A stretch of DNA of 64,000 nt from an uncultured Christensenella sp. (GCA_910586065.1 CAJUGI010000003.1:10478-74477); one strand, 5' to 3'; numbered from the stretch's first letter, positions 1-8,643 are shown. A program made the numbers and translations. The notes: a model not told the origin generated them from the letters alone.

Positions 1-83
1 AAATATTTCAAGCCGCTGAAAAAGTTAAGTCAGATTAGTTTCGTTTAGCTCTTTCACCGATAACTTTTTCCGCTACCGACTTG
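1..83 (-). repeat. Partial duplicate of the fusA 3' end (copy 1)
   Basis: These 83 bases match 133-215 with one mismatch (A56 against G188), an offset of 132. Read on the minus strand the copy encodes the last 15 EF-G codons (from K-S-V-A-E to the stop at 35-37). The mismatch is silent (GGT against GGC, both Gly). Directly upstream in the same frame only F, P and K precede a stop at 92-94, so this is a non-functional tail and not a second fusA. The window edge may truncate it. Confidence 0.9.
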
Positions 84-98
84 AAAGGTTTTTATGGT

Positions 99-116
99 TT
101 GCCGCATACGCGGCAA
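99..116. repeat. Short palindrome between the two fusA-tail copies
   Basis: TTGCCGC (99-105) and GCGGCAA (110-116) form a 7-bp perfect stem with an ATAC loop. It sits in the 49-base spacer between the duplicated fusA ends. No T-tract follows, so it is not a convincing terminator. Confidence 0.6.
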
Positions 117-132
117 GGCACTACGCCTCACA

Positions 133-215
133 AAATATTTCAAGCCGCTGAAAAAGTTAAGTCAGATTAGTTTCGTTTAGCTCTTTCGCCGATAACTTTT
201 TCCGCTACCGACTTG
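133..215 (-). repeat. fusA 3' end (copy 2, within and after the intact gene)
   Basis: This is the intact gene's own 3' end plus 34 bases beyond its stop codon (167-169). It is repeated almost exactly at 1-83. The match includes the non-coding bases after the stop, so the duplication happened at DNA level and is recent or kept uniform by gene conversion. Confidence 0.9.
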
Positions 216-2272
216 GGAACTTCGGCGTAGTGGTCGAACTGCATTGTGAATTGACCTCTGCCCTGAGTTCTCGAACGAAGGTCGGTTGCGTAACCGAACA
301 TTTCGGAAAGGGGAACTTCGGCGTCAACTACCTTTGCGCCCGCTCTGTCGTCGGTGGAAATGATTGTGCCGCGGCGTGCGGTTACGTTGCCCATTATATC
401 GCCGAAATAGTCGTCGGGAGTGATTACTTCAACCTTCATTATGGGTTCGAGAAGCACCGCCTTTGCCTTTGCCATACCGTCTTTAAAGCCCATGGAGCCT
501 GCAATCTGGAAAGCCATTTCGGAAGAGTCGACTTCGTGGTAGCTTCCGTCGTAAACCTGAATTTTGAAGTCAACGACTTCGTAACCGGCGAGGAAACCGT
601 TTTTAGCCGCGCCGCGGATACCCTTATCGATTGCGGGAATATATTCCTTGGGAATGGAACCGCCGACGGTTAAATCTTCGAAAGTATAGCCTGAACCGGG
701 TTCGCCGGGAATCATGTGAAGTTTGCAGTGACCGTACTGACCTTTACCGCCGGACTGACGCTTGTACATACCTTCGCAGTCAACTGCCTGACGAATAGTT
801 TCGCGGTAAGCAACCTGAGGCGCGCCGACGTTGGCTTCAACTTTGAATTCGCGCAGAAGTCTGTCAACGATAATGTCGAGGTGCAACTCGCCCATTCCGG
901 CAATGATGGTCTGACCGGTTTCCTGGTCGGTGTACGTTTTAAACGTGGGGTCTTCTTCTGCAAGCTTGATAAGCGCGAGAGTCATCTTTTCCTGTCCCGC
1001 TTTCGTCTTGGGCTCGATTGAGAGCTGGATAACGGGGTCGGAGAAAGTCATCTGTTCAAGAATGATAGGATGCGATTCGTCGCAGAGCGTGTCGCCCGTG
1101 GTGGTGTCCTTTAAGCCTACGATTGCGCAGATGTCGCCCGAGTAAACCTTGGGGATTTCCGTACGGGTGTTTGCGTGCATCTGAACCAAACGGCCGACGC
1201 GTTCTTTTTTACCCTTTGTAGAGTTGTAGCAATAGGAGCCTGCGTCCAGAACGCCGGAATATGCTCTGAAATAAGCAAGTCTGCCCACGAACGGGTCGGT
1301 TGCGATTTTGAAAGCAAGTCCCGCAAAAGGTGCGTCGTCGGAGGTAAGTCTTTCCTCTTCCTTGCCGGTATCGGGGTTTACGCCCTTTACGCTGGCTACG
1401 TCCACGGGGGAGGGAAGATAGTCGATTACCGCGTCCAAAAGCATCTGTACGCCCTTGTTTTTATAAGAAGAGCCGCAGAGCACGGGGGTGCATTTCATTG
1501 CGATGGTGGCTTTGCGGAGTCCTTTGCGGATTTCGTCGGGGGTAAGTTCCATAGTTTCAAGGAACTTTTCCATAAGCTCGTCGTCGCCTTCCGCCGCAGC
1601 TTCCATAACCGCCATATGCGCTTCTTCAGCCGCCGCAAGCATGTCCGCGGGGATTTCCGCCTTGTGGTACTGCTTGCCGTCTTCGGAATCGTAAATTTCG
1701 GCGTTCATTTCGACGAGGTCGACTATACCCTTGAAGGTGTCTTCCTTGCCGATGGGAAGTTCGATGGGAACGGGATTGGCGTTGAGCCTTTCCTTCATCA
1801 TCTGCACGGCGCGGGGGAAGTTTGCGCCGTTGATGTCCATTTTGTTGACGTAAGCTATGCGGGGTACATTATACTTGTCCGCCTGACGCCAAACGGTTTC
1901 GGACTGAGGTTCGACACCGCCCTTTGCGCAGAACGTTGCAACCGCGCCGTCGAGTACGCGCAGAGAGCGCTCTACTTCTACGGTGAAGTCAACGTGTCCC
2001 GGGGTGTCGATGATGTTTATTCTGCACTCCTCGCTCTTGGGCTGACCGCTTCTCGTCCAGTGGCAGGTGGTAGCGGCGGAAGTAATTGTAATTCCGCGCT
2101 CCTGTTCCTGTACCATCCAGTCCATGGTTGCGGAACCGTCGTGCGTTTCGCCGATTTTGTGATTTATACCGGTGTAGTACAGAATACGTTCGGTAGTGGT
2201 GGTTTTACCGGCGTCGATGTGCGCCATAATACCGATGTTTCTCGTACGCAATAAGTCGTATTCTCTTGCCAT
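167..2272 (-). CDS. fusA: Translation elongation factor G
   Basis: EF-G is the cytosolic GTPase that moves tRNAs and mRNA through the ribosome and, with RRF, recycles ribosomes. The 701-residue length is typical. GTPase motifs are intact: AHIDAGKTT at 17-25, RGITIT in switch I at 59-64, DTPGH at 89-93 and NKMD at 143-146. Domains II-V follow through the C-terminus. It is the last visible gene of an rpsL-rpsG-fusA run and begins just after the rpsG stop; the AGAGGT-type site before the ATG fits that. The tuf gene that often follows would lie outside the window. Its 3' end is partly duplicated at 1-83. Identity is certain. Confidence 0.98.
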   Translation of the reverse strand: MAREYDLLRTRNIGIMAHIDAGKTTTTERILYYTGINHKIGETHDGSATMDWMVQEQERGITITSAATTCHWTRSGQPKSEECRINIIDTPGHVDFTVEVERSLRVLDGAVATFCAKGGVEPQSETVWRQADKYNVPRIAYVNKMDINGANFPRAVQMMKERLNANPVPIELPIGKEDTFKGIVDLVEMNAEIYDSEDGKQYHKAEIPADMLAAAEEAHMAVMEAAAEGDDELMEKFLETMELTPDEIRKGLRKATIAMKCTPVLCGSSYKNKGVQMLLDAVIDYLPSPVDVASVKGVNPDTGKEEERLTSDDAPFAGLAFKIATDPFVGRLAYFRAYSGVLDAGSYCYNSTKGKKERVGRLVQMHANTRTEIPKVYSGDICAIVGLKDTTTGDTLCDESHPIILEQMTFSDPVIQLSIEPKTKAGQEKMTLALIKLAEEDPTFKTYTDQETGQTIIAGMGELHLDIIVDRLLREFKVEANVGAPQVAYRETIRQAVDCEGMYKRQSGGKGQYGHCKLHMIPGEPGSGYTFEDLTVGGSIPKEYIPAIDKGIRGAAKNGFLAGYEVVDFKIQVYDGSYHEVDSSEMAFQIAGSMGFKDGMAKAKAVLLEPIMKVEVITPDDYFGDIMGNVTARRGTIISTDDRAGAKVVDAEVPLSEMFGYATDLRSRTQGRGQFTMQFDHYAEVPKSVAEKVIGERAKRN

Positions 2273-2282
2273 AAGTTACCTC

Positions 2283-2753
2283 TTAAAAACGGAAGTGAGC
2301 GAAAGCCTTGTTCGCTTCTGCCATTCTGTGCGTGTCTTCCTTTTTCTTGACAGCGCCGCCCGCATTGTTGTATGCGTCCATAAGCTCTGCCGCGAGCTTT
2401 TGGCTCATTTCGCGTTCGCTTCTCTTACGGGTGGAAATAACCAACCAACGGATTGCAAGCGTCTGGCGTCTTTCAGGTCTGATTTCGATGGGAACCTGAT
2501 AGTTCGCGCCGCCGACTCTTCTTGCTTTTACTTCCAGAACGGGCATTATGTTGTTCATTGCCTGTTCAAAGATTTCCATTGCGTCTTTACCGAGTTTTTC
2601 ACTCATTATATTGAAAGCGCCGTAAACGATGTTCTGTGCCGTTCCGCGCTTGCCGTCGTACATAATCTGGTTGACGAGTTTGGTGACAACCTTTGAATTA
2701 TACACGGGATCGGGTAATACGTCCCTCTTGGGAACGCCGCCTCTTCTGGGCAT
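2283..2753 (-). CDS. rpsG: 30S ribosomal protein S7
   Basis: S7 is a primary 16S rRNA-binding protein that nucleates the 30S head. The protein is 156 residues from the ATG at 2753, starting MPRRGGVPKRDVLPDP, the family N-terminus, and ending HRMAEANKAFAHFRF. The longer open frame to 2792 adds residues unlike S7. AAGGAGGA lies just upstream of the chosen ATG. A 10-bp hairpin (2768-2794) ends directly before that ribosome-binding site. In Escherichia coli S7 represses its own operon by binding the rpsL-rpsG spacer; whether the structured spacer here does the same is inference. Confidence 0.97.
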   Translation of the reverse strand: MPRRGGVPKRDVLPDPVYNSKVVTKLVNQIMYDGKRGTAQNIVYGAFNIMSEKLGKDAMEIFEQAMNNIMPVLEVKARRVGGANYQVPIEIRPERRQTLAIRWLVISTRKRSEREMSQKLAAELMDAYNNAGGAVKKKEDTHRMAEANKAFAHFRF

Positions 2754-2767
2754 AAAATCCTCCTTTT

Positions 2768-2794
2768 TCGTGCAAAAGCTATGGTTTTGCACGA
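2768..2794 (-). promoter_or_regulatory. Hairpin abutting the rpsG ribosome-binding site
   Basis: TCGTGCAAAA (2768-2777) pairs perfectly with TTTTGCACGA (2785-2794) around a 7-base loop. On the minus-strand transcript the stem ends immediately before the AAAAAGGAGGA of rpsG. It could tune access to the site or bind S7. No poly-U follows in the direction of rpsG, so it is not a terminator. Confidence 0.55.
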
Positions 2795-3352
2795 GATTGC
2801 TTTTGCCGTGAAAACGTTAACGGCCGAAATAAATCCGCCATTGCGTTTTCCGACGCAATTATTTTTATTTTATTTCGTTTTAAGGGTTTACCTTAAATAA
2901 GCTAACGCTTGCCGTTGAACGGTAGCGTAACTTCTCCGTTATTTATATCCGGAAAAACGGATATAAAAACAATTCAGATGCAAGCAATACAAAGCGCACG
3001 GGCATTTTAAGGGGGTTATTAAAAGCGTAACCCGCAAAAAAGCCGGTGCAACGCAGTAATGCGCCGCATATGGGTTGTTTTAACGAATACTGCCTACTTT
3101 TATCGGTAAGGGTAAATAATTCCGAAACAAGTAGGGAAAGTTCTCTCACAAAAATTTTCGGCTAAGATGCGCCTTCAAATTTTTCGTGATTTAAGGGCTG
3201 CTTGCCCTCTTTGCGCAATTGCTTTTGCACACTTATTACTAAATTGCGCAAATTCACCCCGCTCAGGTTGCTGCCGCAACAATTTGGGTCTGCTTGCAAA
3301 AAGCGTGGTTTTTGCGCGCAACATAAGTTATGCGTAGCTTATATGCGTTTTA
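2795..3352 (-). other. Hairpin-rich rpsL-rpsG intergenic spacer without a gene
   Basis: About 550 bases separate rpsL from rpsG, where most bacteria have under 100. No convincing gene is present; an open frame of 68 codons at 2943-3149 lacks a ribosome-binding site and homology cues. Inverted repeats are dense: 2943-2951/2958-2966 (TTATATCCG), 3211-3221/3243-3253 (TTTGCGCAATT, 11 bp perfect), an ATTGCGT/ACGCAAT stem near 2843-2862, and GTTGC/GCAAC near 3266-3280. The end next to rpsL resembles intergenic sequence at 6061-6131 and 46180-46231, so inserted repetitive elements are likely. Confidence 0.6.
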
Positions 3353-3727
3353 TTATGACTTGGGTTTTTTAGCGCCGTAACGCGAACGCGCCTGCATGCG
3401 CTTGGAAACGCCTGCGGTGTCGAGTGCGCCGCGGATAATGTGATAACGAACGCCGGGCAAGTCCTTAACACGGCCGCCTCTGATGAGTACGGACGAGTGC
3501 TCCTGAAGATTGTGTCCTTCGCCGGGAATGTAAACGGTACCTTCCTGCTTGTTGGTCAATCTTACCCTTGCGATTTTTCTTATTGCAGAGTTGGGCTTTT
3601 TGGGCGTGGTCGTCGTAACCGAAAGGCATACGCCGCGCTTTTGAGGGCAATTGTCCAAAATGGGCGATTTGCTCTTATAAACCTGTCTTTCTCTGCCGTT
3701 TCTTATAAGCTGATTAATCGTGGGCAT
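3353..3727 (-). CDS. rpsL: 30S ribosomal protein S12
   Basis: S12 lies at the 30S decoding centre and affects accuracy and streptomycin binding. The 124-residue length is standard. Hallmarks are CPQKRGVC at 27-34, TPKKPNSAIRK at 41-51 and GGRVKDLPGVRYH at 84-96. Lysines at about 43 and 88, whose change gives streptomycin resistance in other species, are wild type. The ATG follows AAGGAGGAATCACA. A promoter about 150 bases upstream (3882-3910) shows that the str genes start transcription here; rpoBC does not lie upstream, where recG is the neighbour. Confidence 0.98.
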   Translation of the reverse strand: MPTINQLIRNGRERQVYKSKSPILDNCPQKRGVCLSVTTTTPKKPNSAIRKIARVRLTNKQEGTVYIPGEGHNLQEHSSVLIRGGRVKDLPGVRYHIIRGALDTAGVSKRMQARSRYGAKKPKS

Positions 3728-3881
3728 TGTGATTCCTCCTTGTTTTACTCGGATTGCTCCTGTGGAATATTCACCTTTACCGCTACCCTTAAAGCGGTTT
3801 GGGGGATAAGCGAGTTATTATTATAAAGAAAATAACTTTTGCGTGATTAGCGGATTACTCCATACTAAACATGCAAAAGCT

Positions 3882-3910
3882 ATTTTACCAAAGTCATTTT
3901 CAATTGTCAA
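3882..3910 (-). promoter_or_regulatory. rpsL promoter
   Basis: The -35 TTGACA (3910-3905) and -10 TAAAAT (3887-3882) are 17 bp apart, with an extended TGG before the -10. Predicted start is near 3875, giving a leader of about 148 nt. The leader carries an ACCGCT/AGCGGT hairpin near 3779-3797. The promoter sits just past the recG stop codon. Confidence 0.8.
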
Positions 3911-3922
3911 ATGAATTTCGGG

Positions 3923-5929
3923 CTAATTTAATATGACGTCCTTTAAACTTTCGTACTTTTCGGCGGCAATGCGGGCGAGAAGCTTGACGTCGTACGCGCC
4001 GGAAAAAGCCTCGTCCGAAATCGCCTTTGCCGTAAAAACCGTTTCGACCGGAAATTTTAAGTTTTTGAGTTCGGTTAAAATTCTGCCGCTCTGACGGGTG
4101 CCCATAAAGTCGCCGCCGCCGCGGATTTTTAAGTCGGCTTCGGCAATTTTAAAGCCGTCGGAATTGTTTTTGATTACGGAAAGGCGGGCGCGCGATTCCT
4201 CGGTATCGTTGCCCATAAGTAGAAAGCAATAACTTTTTTTATCTCCCCTGCCCACTCTGCCGCGGAGCTGGTGAAGCTGGGAAAGCCCGAAACGTTCGGC
4301 GTTGTAAATAATCATTACGGTTGCGTCCGGAACGTCCACGCCGACTTCGATTACCGTTGTGGAAACCAGACAGTCGAACTCTTTGCGTTTAAACGCGGAC
4401 ATTACGGAGTTCTTTTCTTCGTCCTTCATTTTGCCGTGCAGAAGAGCGATTTTTACACCGGACAATTTTACTTTTAAATCTTCGTAAAGTTCGGTTACGG
4501 ACATTACCGTACCCTCTTCGTCTCCCTCGATTTTGGGGCAGACGAAATAAGTCTGATTGCCTTCTTTTGCCTGTCTGCCGACGTAGGCGAGCATATCGTT
4601 ATACTTGTGTTTAGGTATAATCGCCGTGGATATATCCTGCCGTGAACGCGGTTTATCCTTGATTTCGGCAAGCGTTAAATCGCCGTAAAAAATTAACGAA
4701 AGCGTGCGGGGTATGGGAGTTGCGGACATAACCAGCACGTCGCAACCCGCGCCCTTGTCACTGAGAGACGAGCGCTGTGCCACGCCGAAACGGTGCTGTT
4801 CGTCGCACACGGCAAGCGCGAGATTTTTGAATGAAACGTCGCCCTGAATTACGGCGTGGGTACCGCAGACGATTTTAATTTCGCCGGTTTGCAGACCTTT
4901 TTTGATTTCGCGCTTTTCGCGGTAATTCATAGAGCCCGTAAGAATACCGACTCTGTAGTCGGGGAAAAACTTTTTTAAAAGCGCCGCGTTTTGCTGTGCA
5001 AGAACCTCGGTGGGAGCTATCATCGCCGCCTGATAACCTGATTTAACCGCCATATATACGGCAGTTAACGCAACCGCCGTTTTGCCGCTGCCTACGTCGC
5101 CCTGCAACAGCATATTCATTTTATGCGGCGAATGAAGCGCGGAAAACACGTCGTTAACAGCCGAGATTTGACCGCCCGTGAACTCGAACGGAAAACGCGA
5201 CATGAAATCGCGGACGTCGGATTCGGTTACGGAATACTCGTTGAGACGGGCTTCCTCGCGTCCGCCCTTTATTACCTTGAAAGCTGAGATGAGCAGGAAA
5301 TATTCTTCGAGCGCTATACGCTTTGCGCCCTCGCGCACGTCCTCGGCAGTTTCGGGGCAATGCACTTTTTTATACGCCTCGGCAAGGGGCATTAAACGGT
5401 ATTTTTGCGCGATAGGGGCGGGAATATGGCTTGATAAACGCACTTTTTTAAGCGCGTCGCGGATTGCGATTCTGACAACGCCCTGCGTTAAACTTCCCGA
5501 TAACGGATAGACGGGGATTATGCCCTTAAGACTGGAATTTCTTTCGGCGCTTTCGAACGCGGGATTTGTCATCCGACAACCGAAACCGTAGCTGTTTTGC
5601 ACTCTGCCGTAGAAAAGATACGTGCCGCGGCGGAGTTTTTCGGCGACGTAAGGCTGGTTGAACCAGATTGCGGTGAACGAGCTTTCACCCTGCGAGCAGT
5701 ACGCCTTGACGTACGGACGGCGGGCGTAGCGGTTTACTTCGACGTTTGTTACTTCCGCGGCGGTGAGTATGTAATCGTTGTGGTAAGCGTCCTTTAAGAG
5801 TGTTACGTGACGCAGGTCGAGATAGTCGCGCGGGTAGTGGCGCACAAGAGATTCGACCGTATATATATTGAGTTTATTGAAGTCGCGTTCACGTTTTTCG
5901 GACACGAACTTTAAGTCGGTGAGTTGCAT
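3923..5929 (-). CDS. recG: ATP-dependent DNA helicase RecG
   Basis: RecG is a monomeric superfamily 2 translocase that reverses stalled forks and migrates Holliday junctions. The 668 residues carry the N-terminal wedge/OB region (about 50-125), the Walker A motif GDVGSGKT at 277-284, DEQH at 376-379, and the C-terminal helicase half with SATPIPRT, QLRGRVGRG and the TRIP-like end. It follows the DAK-family gene as in Bacillus, after a 200-base spacer. There is no Shine-Dalgarno sequence at the ATG; the upstream spacer has an AAGGGAGG/CCTCCCTT hairpin. Confidence 0.97.
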   Translation of the reverse strand: MQLTDLKFVSEKRERDFNKLNIYTVESLVRHYPRDYLDLRHVTLLKDAYHNDYILTAAEVTNVEVNRYARRPYVKAYCSQGESSFTAIWFNQPYVAEKLRRGTYLFYGRVQNSYGFGCRMTNPAFESAERNSSLKGIIPVYPLSGSLTQGVVRIAIRDALKKVRLSSHIPAPIAQKYRLMPLAEAYKKVHCPETAEDVREGAKRIALEEYFLLISAFKVIKGGREEARLNEYSVTESDVRDFMSRFPFEFTGGQISAVNDVFSALHSPHKMNMLLQGDVGSGKTAVALTAVYMAVKSGYQAAMIAPTEVLAQQNAALLKKFFPDYRVGILTGSMNYREKREIKKGLQTGEIKIVCGTHAVIQGDVSFKNLALAVCDEQHRFGVAQRSSLSDKGAGCDVLVMSATPIPRTLSLIFYGDLTLAEIKDKPRSRQDISTAIIPKHKYNDMLAYVGRQAKEGNQTYFVCPKIEGDEEGTVMSVTELYEDLKVKLSGVKIALLHGKMKDEEKNSVMSAFKRKEFDCLVSTTVIEVGVDVPDATVMIIYNAERFGLSQLHQLRGRVGRGDKKSYCFLLMGNDTEESRARLSVIKNNSDGFKIAEADLKIRGGGDFMGTRQSGRILTELKNLKFPVETVFTAKAISDEAFSGAYDVKLLARIAAEKYESLKDVILN

Positions 5930-6131
5930 TTTGCGCCTATAATTTAAGGGAGGCGTTGACCTCCCTTTATCATTTTATATCAGATTTTTCGGAGAACCCC
6001 GAAACACAAAAAACCAAAATTAAAAAAGCGAGCAGAACAAGGAGTGCGGGGAAAACCTGAAAGAGCATACATAGCGTAAGCTGCCGAAAGTTGCCGCAAC
6101 ACAACAAAGTTATGCAAAACTTATATTGATT
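5930..6131 (-). other. Spacer between the DAK gene and recG with hairpins
   Basis: No gene is seen. Near recG a stem AAGGGAGG/CCTCCCTT (about 5945-5967) could be a weak terminator or a leader structure. The end next to the DAK stop has GTTGCCGCAAC and a TATGCAAAACTTATA stretch that resembles other intergenic spacers in this window (3260-3350, 16030-16070, 20530-20570, 46180-46231). Confidence 0.45.
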
Positions 6132-7787
6132 TTACTCCAAAGACACCATGTAATAGTACACGGGCTGACCGCCGAAATGGAAATCGACGTCGCAGTCGGG
6201 GTAAATTTCGGAAAGTTTTGCCGCAAGCGCTTCGGCGTCCTCTTCGGTTACGCCTTCGCCGTAATAGAGAGTTATCATTTCGTGCTCGTCGTTTTTGAGC
6301 GCGTGTATGAGCTTTATTGTAGTTTCGCCTACTTCGGCGCCTTTGGCGAGTATGCGTTTGTTGTCAAGCCCGATTATATCCCCCTCCTTTAACTTGAAAC
6401 CGTTCATTGTGGTTTCGCGCACGGCGCGGGTAACCTGACCGGACGACACGTTATCGATTGCGTGCGTCATATTGGTCTTGTTTTCGGGAACGGAAGCTTC
6501 GGGATTGAAAGCAAGCGCAGCCGCAAAGCCCTGCGGAACGTTTTTGGTGGGGATTACGTGTATCGTACGGTTAGTTACAAGCCCCTTTGCCTGCTCCGCC
6601 GCGAGTATTACGTTTGAGTTGTTGGGGAACACGAAAACGTTGGACGCATTAATTTTTTGAACGGCGTCCGCTATATCCTGCGCGGAAGGGTTCATTGTCT
6701 GTCCGCCCTTTATTATTCTGTCGCAGAGGAGGTCCTTAAATATTTCTTCAAGCCCCGCACCGGCGCAGATTGCAAGCATGCCCATTTCCCTCTTTTCGGC
6801 TTCGAGCTTGGCTTTTAAGGCGCGGTTTTCCTCTAACATATTTTCGATTTTGATTCTGTCGAGTTCGCCCAGTTCCAATGCGTAGGAAAGCGCGACGCCG
6901 GGAGTGTTTGTGTGGACGTGGACTTTTACCAGTTCCAAATCGCCGATGCAGATGACGCTGTCGCCTATCTGCATTAATTTTTCCTTTAACTTGTCGATGT
7001 CGGCAAGGGTTGTCATCTGTTTTAAGTTGATGACGAAAAACTCGGTGCAATATGCAAATTCGATATCGCCGAGGTCAAGATTTATTATGTCGGAATTGTC
7101 GCCGAAAACTTCGTCTTCGGTTTTTACGTTTGCAGAAGCTTCGGTGGGGATGTCGCCGAGGACGCTCTCGTCGCCCGAAAGCGCCGCGAGGAAACCGCGC
7201 ATTATCGTCATTAAGCCGACGCCGCCGCTATCCACGACTCCCGCTTTTTTAAGAACGGGGAGAAGTTCGGGCGTTTTTGCAAGCGCTTCGTCGCCGACTG
7301 CGATTAAAGCGTTTAAATATTCGACGAAATCCTTGTGCTTGCCCGCGAGCTTGCCGGCGGATTCCGCCATAAGCCTTACTACCGTTAAGATTGTGCCCTC
7401 CTTGGGAGTGGCAACCGCGCCGTAAGCGACTTTTGCGCCCGCTTCGATTGCCTTTGCAAAGGTGCGGGTATCGAAAGTGTCGTTTACGTTTTTGATGACC
7501 GAACAGATTCCGCGGAAAATCTGGGAAGAAATTACGCCGGAGTTGCCGCGGGCGCCCTTTAAAGCACCCTTGGAGACGGAATCGCAGATTTCCTGAAAAC
7601 GGTTGGAAGAACACGCGTTCATTTCCTTTACCGCGGATTGCATGGTAAGCGACATGTTAGTGCCCGTGTCGCCGTCGGGAACGGGAAAGACGTTTAACGC
7701 GTCGATTTTGGTTCTGTTTATTTCAAGCATTCTCGCACCGGAAGCGACCATCTTTCTGAATTCGGTGCTGTTGACTGTTTTTTGCAT
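6132..7787 (-). CDS. fakA: DAK phosphatase-domain protein, FakA/YloV-like
   Basis: This 551-residue protein has an N-terminal DhaL-type ATP-binding domain (about 8-200) with NVFPVPDGDTGTNMSL, whose aspartates bind Mg-ADP. A middle and C-terminal region typical of FakA/YloV follows. FakA phosphorylates fatty acids held by FakB, feeding exogenous fatty acids to phospholipid synthesis. No fakB is in view. It sits between asp23 and recG, the conserved Firmicutes order, and is probably cotranscribed from the promoter before asp23. The family is certain; the fatty acid substrate is inferred from characterised staphylococcal relatives. Confidence 0.9.
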   Translation of the reverse strand: MQKTVNSTEFRKMVASGARMLEINRTKIDALNVFPVPDGDTGTNMSLTMQSAVKEMNACSSNRFQEICDSVSKGALKGARGNSGVISSQIFRGICSVIKNVNDTFDTRTFAKAIEAGAKVAYGAVATPKEGTILTVVRLMAESAGKLAGKHKDFVEYLNALIAVGDEALAKTPELLPVLKKAGVVDSGGVGLMTIMRGFLAALSGDESVLGDIPTEASANVKTEDEVFGDNSDIINLDLGDIEFAYCTEFFVINLKQMTTLADIDKLKEKLMQIGDSVICIGDLELVKVHVHTNTPGVALSYALELGELDRIKIENMLEENRALKAKLEAEKREMGMLAICAGAGLEEIFKDLLCDRIIKGGQTMNPSAQDIADAVQKINASNVFVFPNNSNVILAAEQAKGLVTNRTIHVIPTKNVPQGFAAALAFNPEASVPENKTNMTHAIDNVSSGQVTRAVRETTMNGFKLKEGDIIGLDNKRILAKGAEVGETTIKLIHALKNDEHEMITLYYGEGVTEEDAEALAAKLSEIYPDCDVDFHFGGQPVYYYMVSLE

Positions 7788-7845
7788 ATTAAATTACACC
7801 ACTTTTCAATTTTAAAATAACGTAAAAAGTAAAGCTATAAATTTT

Positions 7846-8196
7846 TTACAGCTTTACCCCTATGATGTTGACGTTTACCGTATCCACAATCATACCGGTG
7901 AAGCGTTCGACTTTGTACTTTACGCTTTCCTTTAAGGACTCCGCCACGGCGTTTATGGAAACGCCGTATTTTATGATTACGTTGACGTCTATGAAAATTC
8001 TGTCGCCCGAGGTTACGACTTTAACGCCTCTGCCGTCGGGCTGCTTTTTTAAGAGTTCGGAAAGAGAATCTGTAAGCTTGCGCGAGACCGTATCGACAAT
8101 ACCGTAACATTCGAGCGCAGCGTTTTTGGCCACCTTTGCGATGGCTTGGTCGGATATTGAAATTTTGCCGTAAACATTGCTTGTATTGACCGACAT
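7846..8196 (-). CDS. yloU: Asp23/Gls24 family protein (YloU-like)
   Basis: A 116-residue Asp23-family protein. Members are abundant, membrane-associated or cytosolic proteins linked to envelope homeostasis and stress; the molecular role is not settled. The pattern GKISISDQAIAKVAKNAA, the VDVNVIIKYGVSI strand and the ending TVNVNIIGVKL are typical. The start has AAGGAGAGAGCAA upstream. It is the first gene of the asp23-DAK-recG operon and lies back to back with rpmB, the arrangement seen in Bacillus. Confidence 0.93.
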   Translation of the reverse strand: MSVNTSNVYGKISISDQAIAKVAKNAALECYGIVDTVSRKLTDSLSELLKKQPDGRGVKVVTSGDRIFIDVNVIIKYGVSINAVAESLKESVKYKVERFTGMIVDTVNVNIIGVKL

Positions 8197-8217
8197 TTGC
8201 TCTCTCCTTTTTTTGAT

Positions 8218-8246
8218 ATTTTATATTATTTTTTTTTATTTTGCAA
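8218..8246 (-). promoter_or_regulatory. Promoter of the asp23-DAK-recG operon
   Basis: The -35 TTGCAA (8246-8241) and -10 TAAAAT (8223-8218) have 17-bp spacing, and the spacer is A-rich on the coding strand. The predicted start lies about 15 nt before the asp23 ATG, just leaving room for its ribosome-binding site. Confidence 0.7.
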
Positions 8247-8338
8247 GTATTTGCCGCGATTTTAAACAAATTAGTGAATTGCGTTTAAAATTATTTTGGA
8301 AAATAAGTAAAAAATTAAAACTTTAAATGCAAATTTGA

Positions 8339-8367
8339 TTGATTTTTTTTGTTTGCCGTGTTATATT
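8339..8367 (+). promoter_or_regulatory. rpmB promoter
   Basis: TTGATT at 8339-8344 and TATATT at 8362-8367 are 17 bp apart. Start near 8374 gives a leader of about 68 nt ending in the strong CGGAGGTG site before rpmB. Confidence 0.7.
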
Positions 8368-8441
8368 GAACAAGGTCGCAATTTATTACGGCTTTATTTT
8401 CAGCTTTTATTTCAGCTTAAAAACCGCGGAGGTGTTAAAAT

Positions 8442-8624
8442 ATGTCGAGAGTTTGCAATGTGTGCGGAAAAGGTCAGACGACGGGAAACAACGTGAGCCA
8501 CTCCAAAAGAAGAACGAGAAGAACTTTTAAAGCCAACGTTCAAAAGATTTCTTACCTTGAAAACGGCAAGCAGGTAACGGGCTACGTTTGCACAAGATGT
8601 CTTAAAACCGTTGAAAGAGCGTAA
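8442..8624 (+). CDS. rpmB: 50S ribosomal protein L28
   Basis: L28 is a small 50S protein that helps 70S assembly. The 60 residues begin MSRVCNVCGKGQTTGNNVSHS, and the CxxC pairs at 5-8 and near 52-55 mark the zinc-binding form. CGGAGGTG precedes the ATG. It has its own promoter and a strong terminator (8644-8675), so it is a monocistron. Confidence 0.98.
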   Translation: MSRVCNVCGKGQTTGNNVSHSKRRTRRTFKANVQKISYLENGKQVTGYVCTRCLKTVERA

Positions 8625-8643
8625 AATTTTAATTTGTGTTTAA

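Noticed and set aside
1175..2254. 359-codon open frame on the plus strand
   Set aside because: It lies opposite fusA, has no ribosome-binding site and results from the codon bias of the real gene.
2943..3149. 68-codon open frame in the rpsL-rpsG spacer
   Set aside because: No ribosome-binding site, no protein-like pattern, and the region is dominated by inverted repeats.
5945..5967. Terminator before recG
   Set aside because: The AAGGGAGG/CCTCCCTT stem lacks a T-tract on the transcribed strand and would separate recG from its operon without an evident second promoter, so I list it only as a hairpin.
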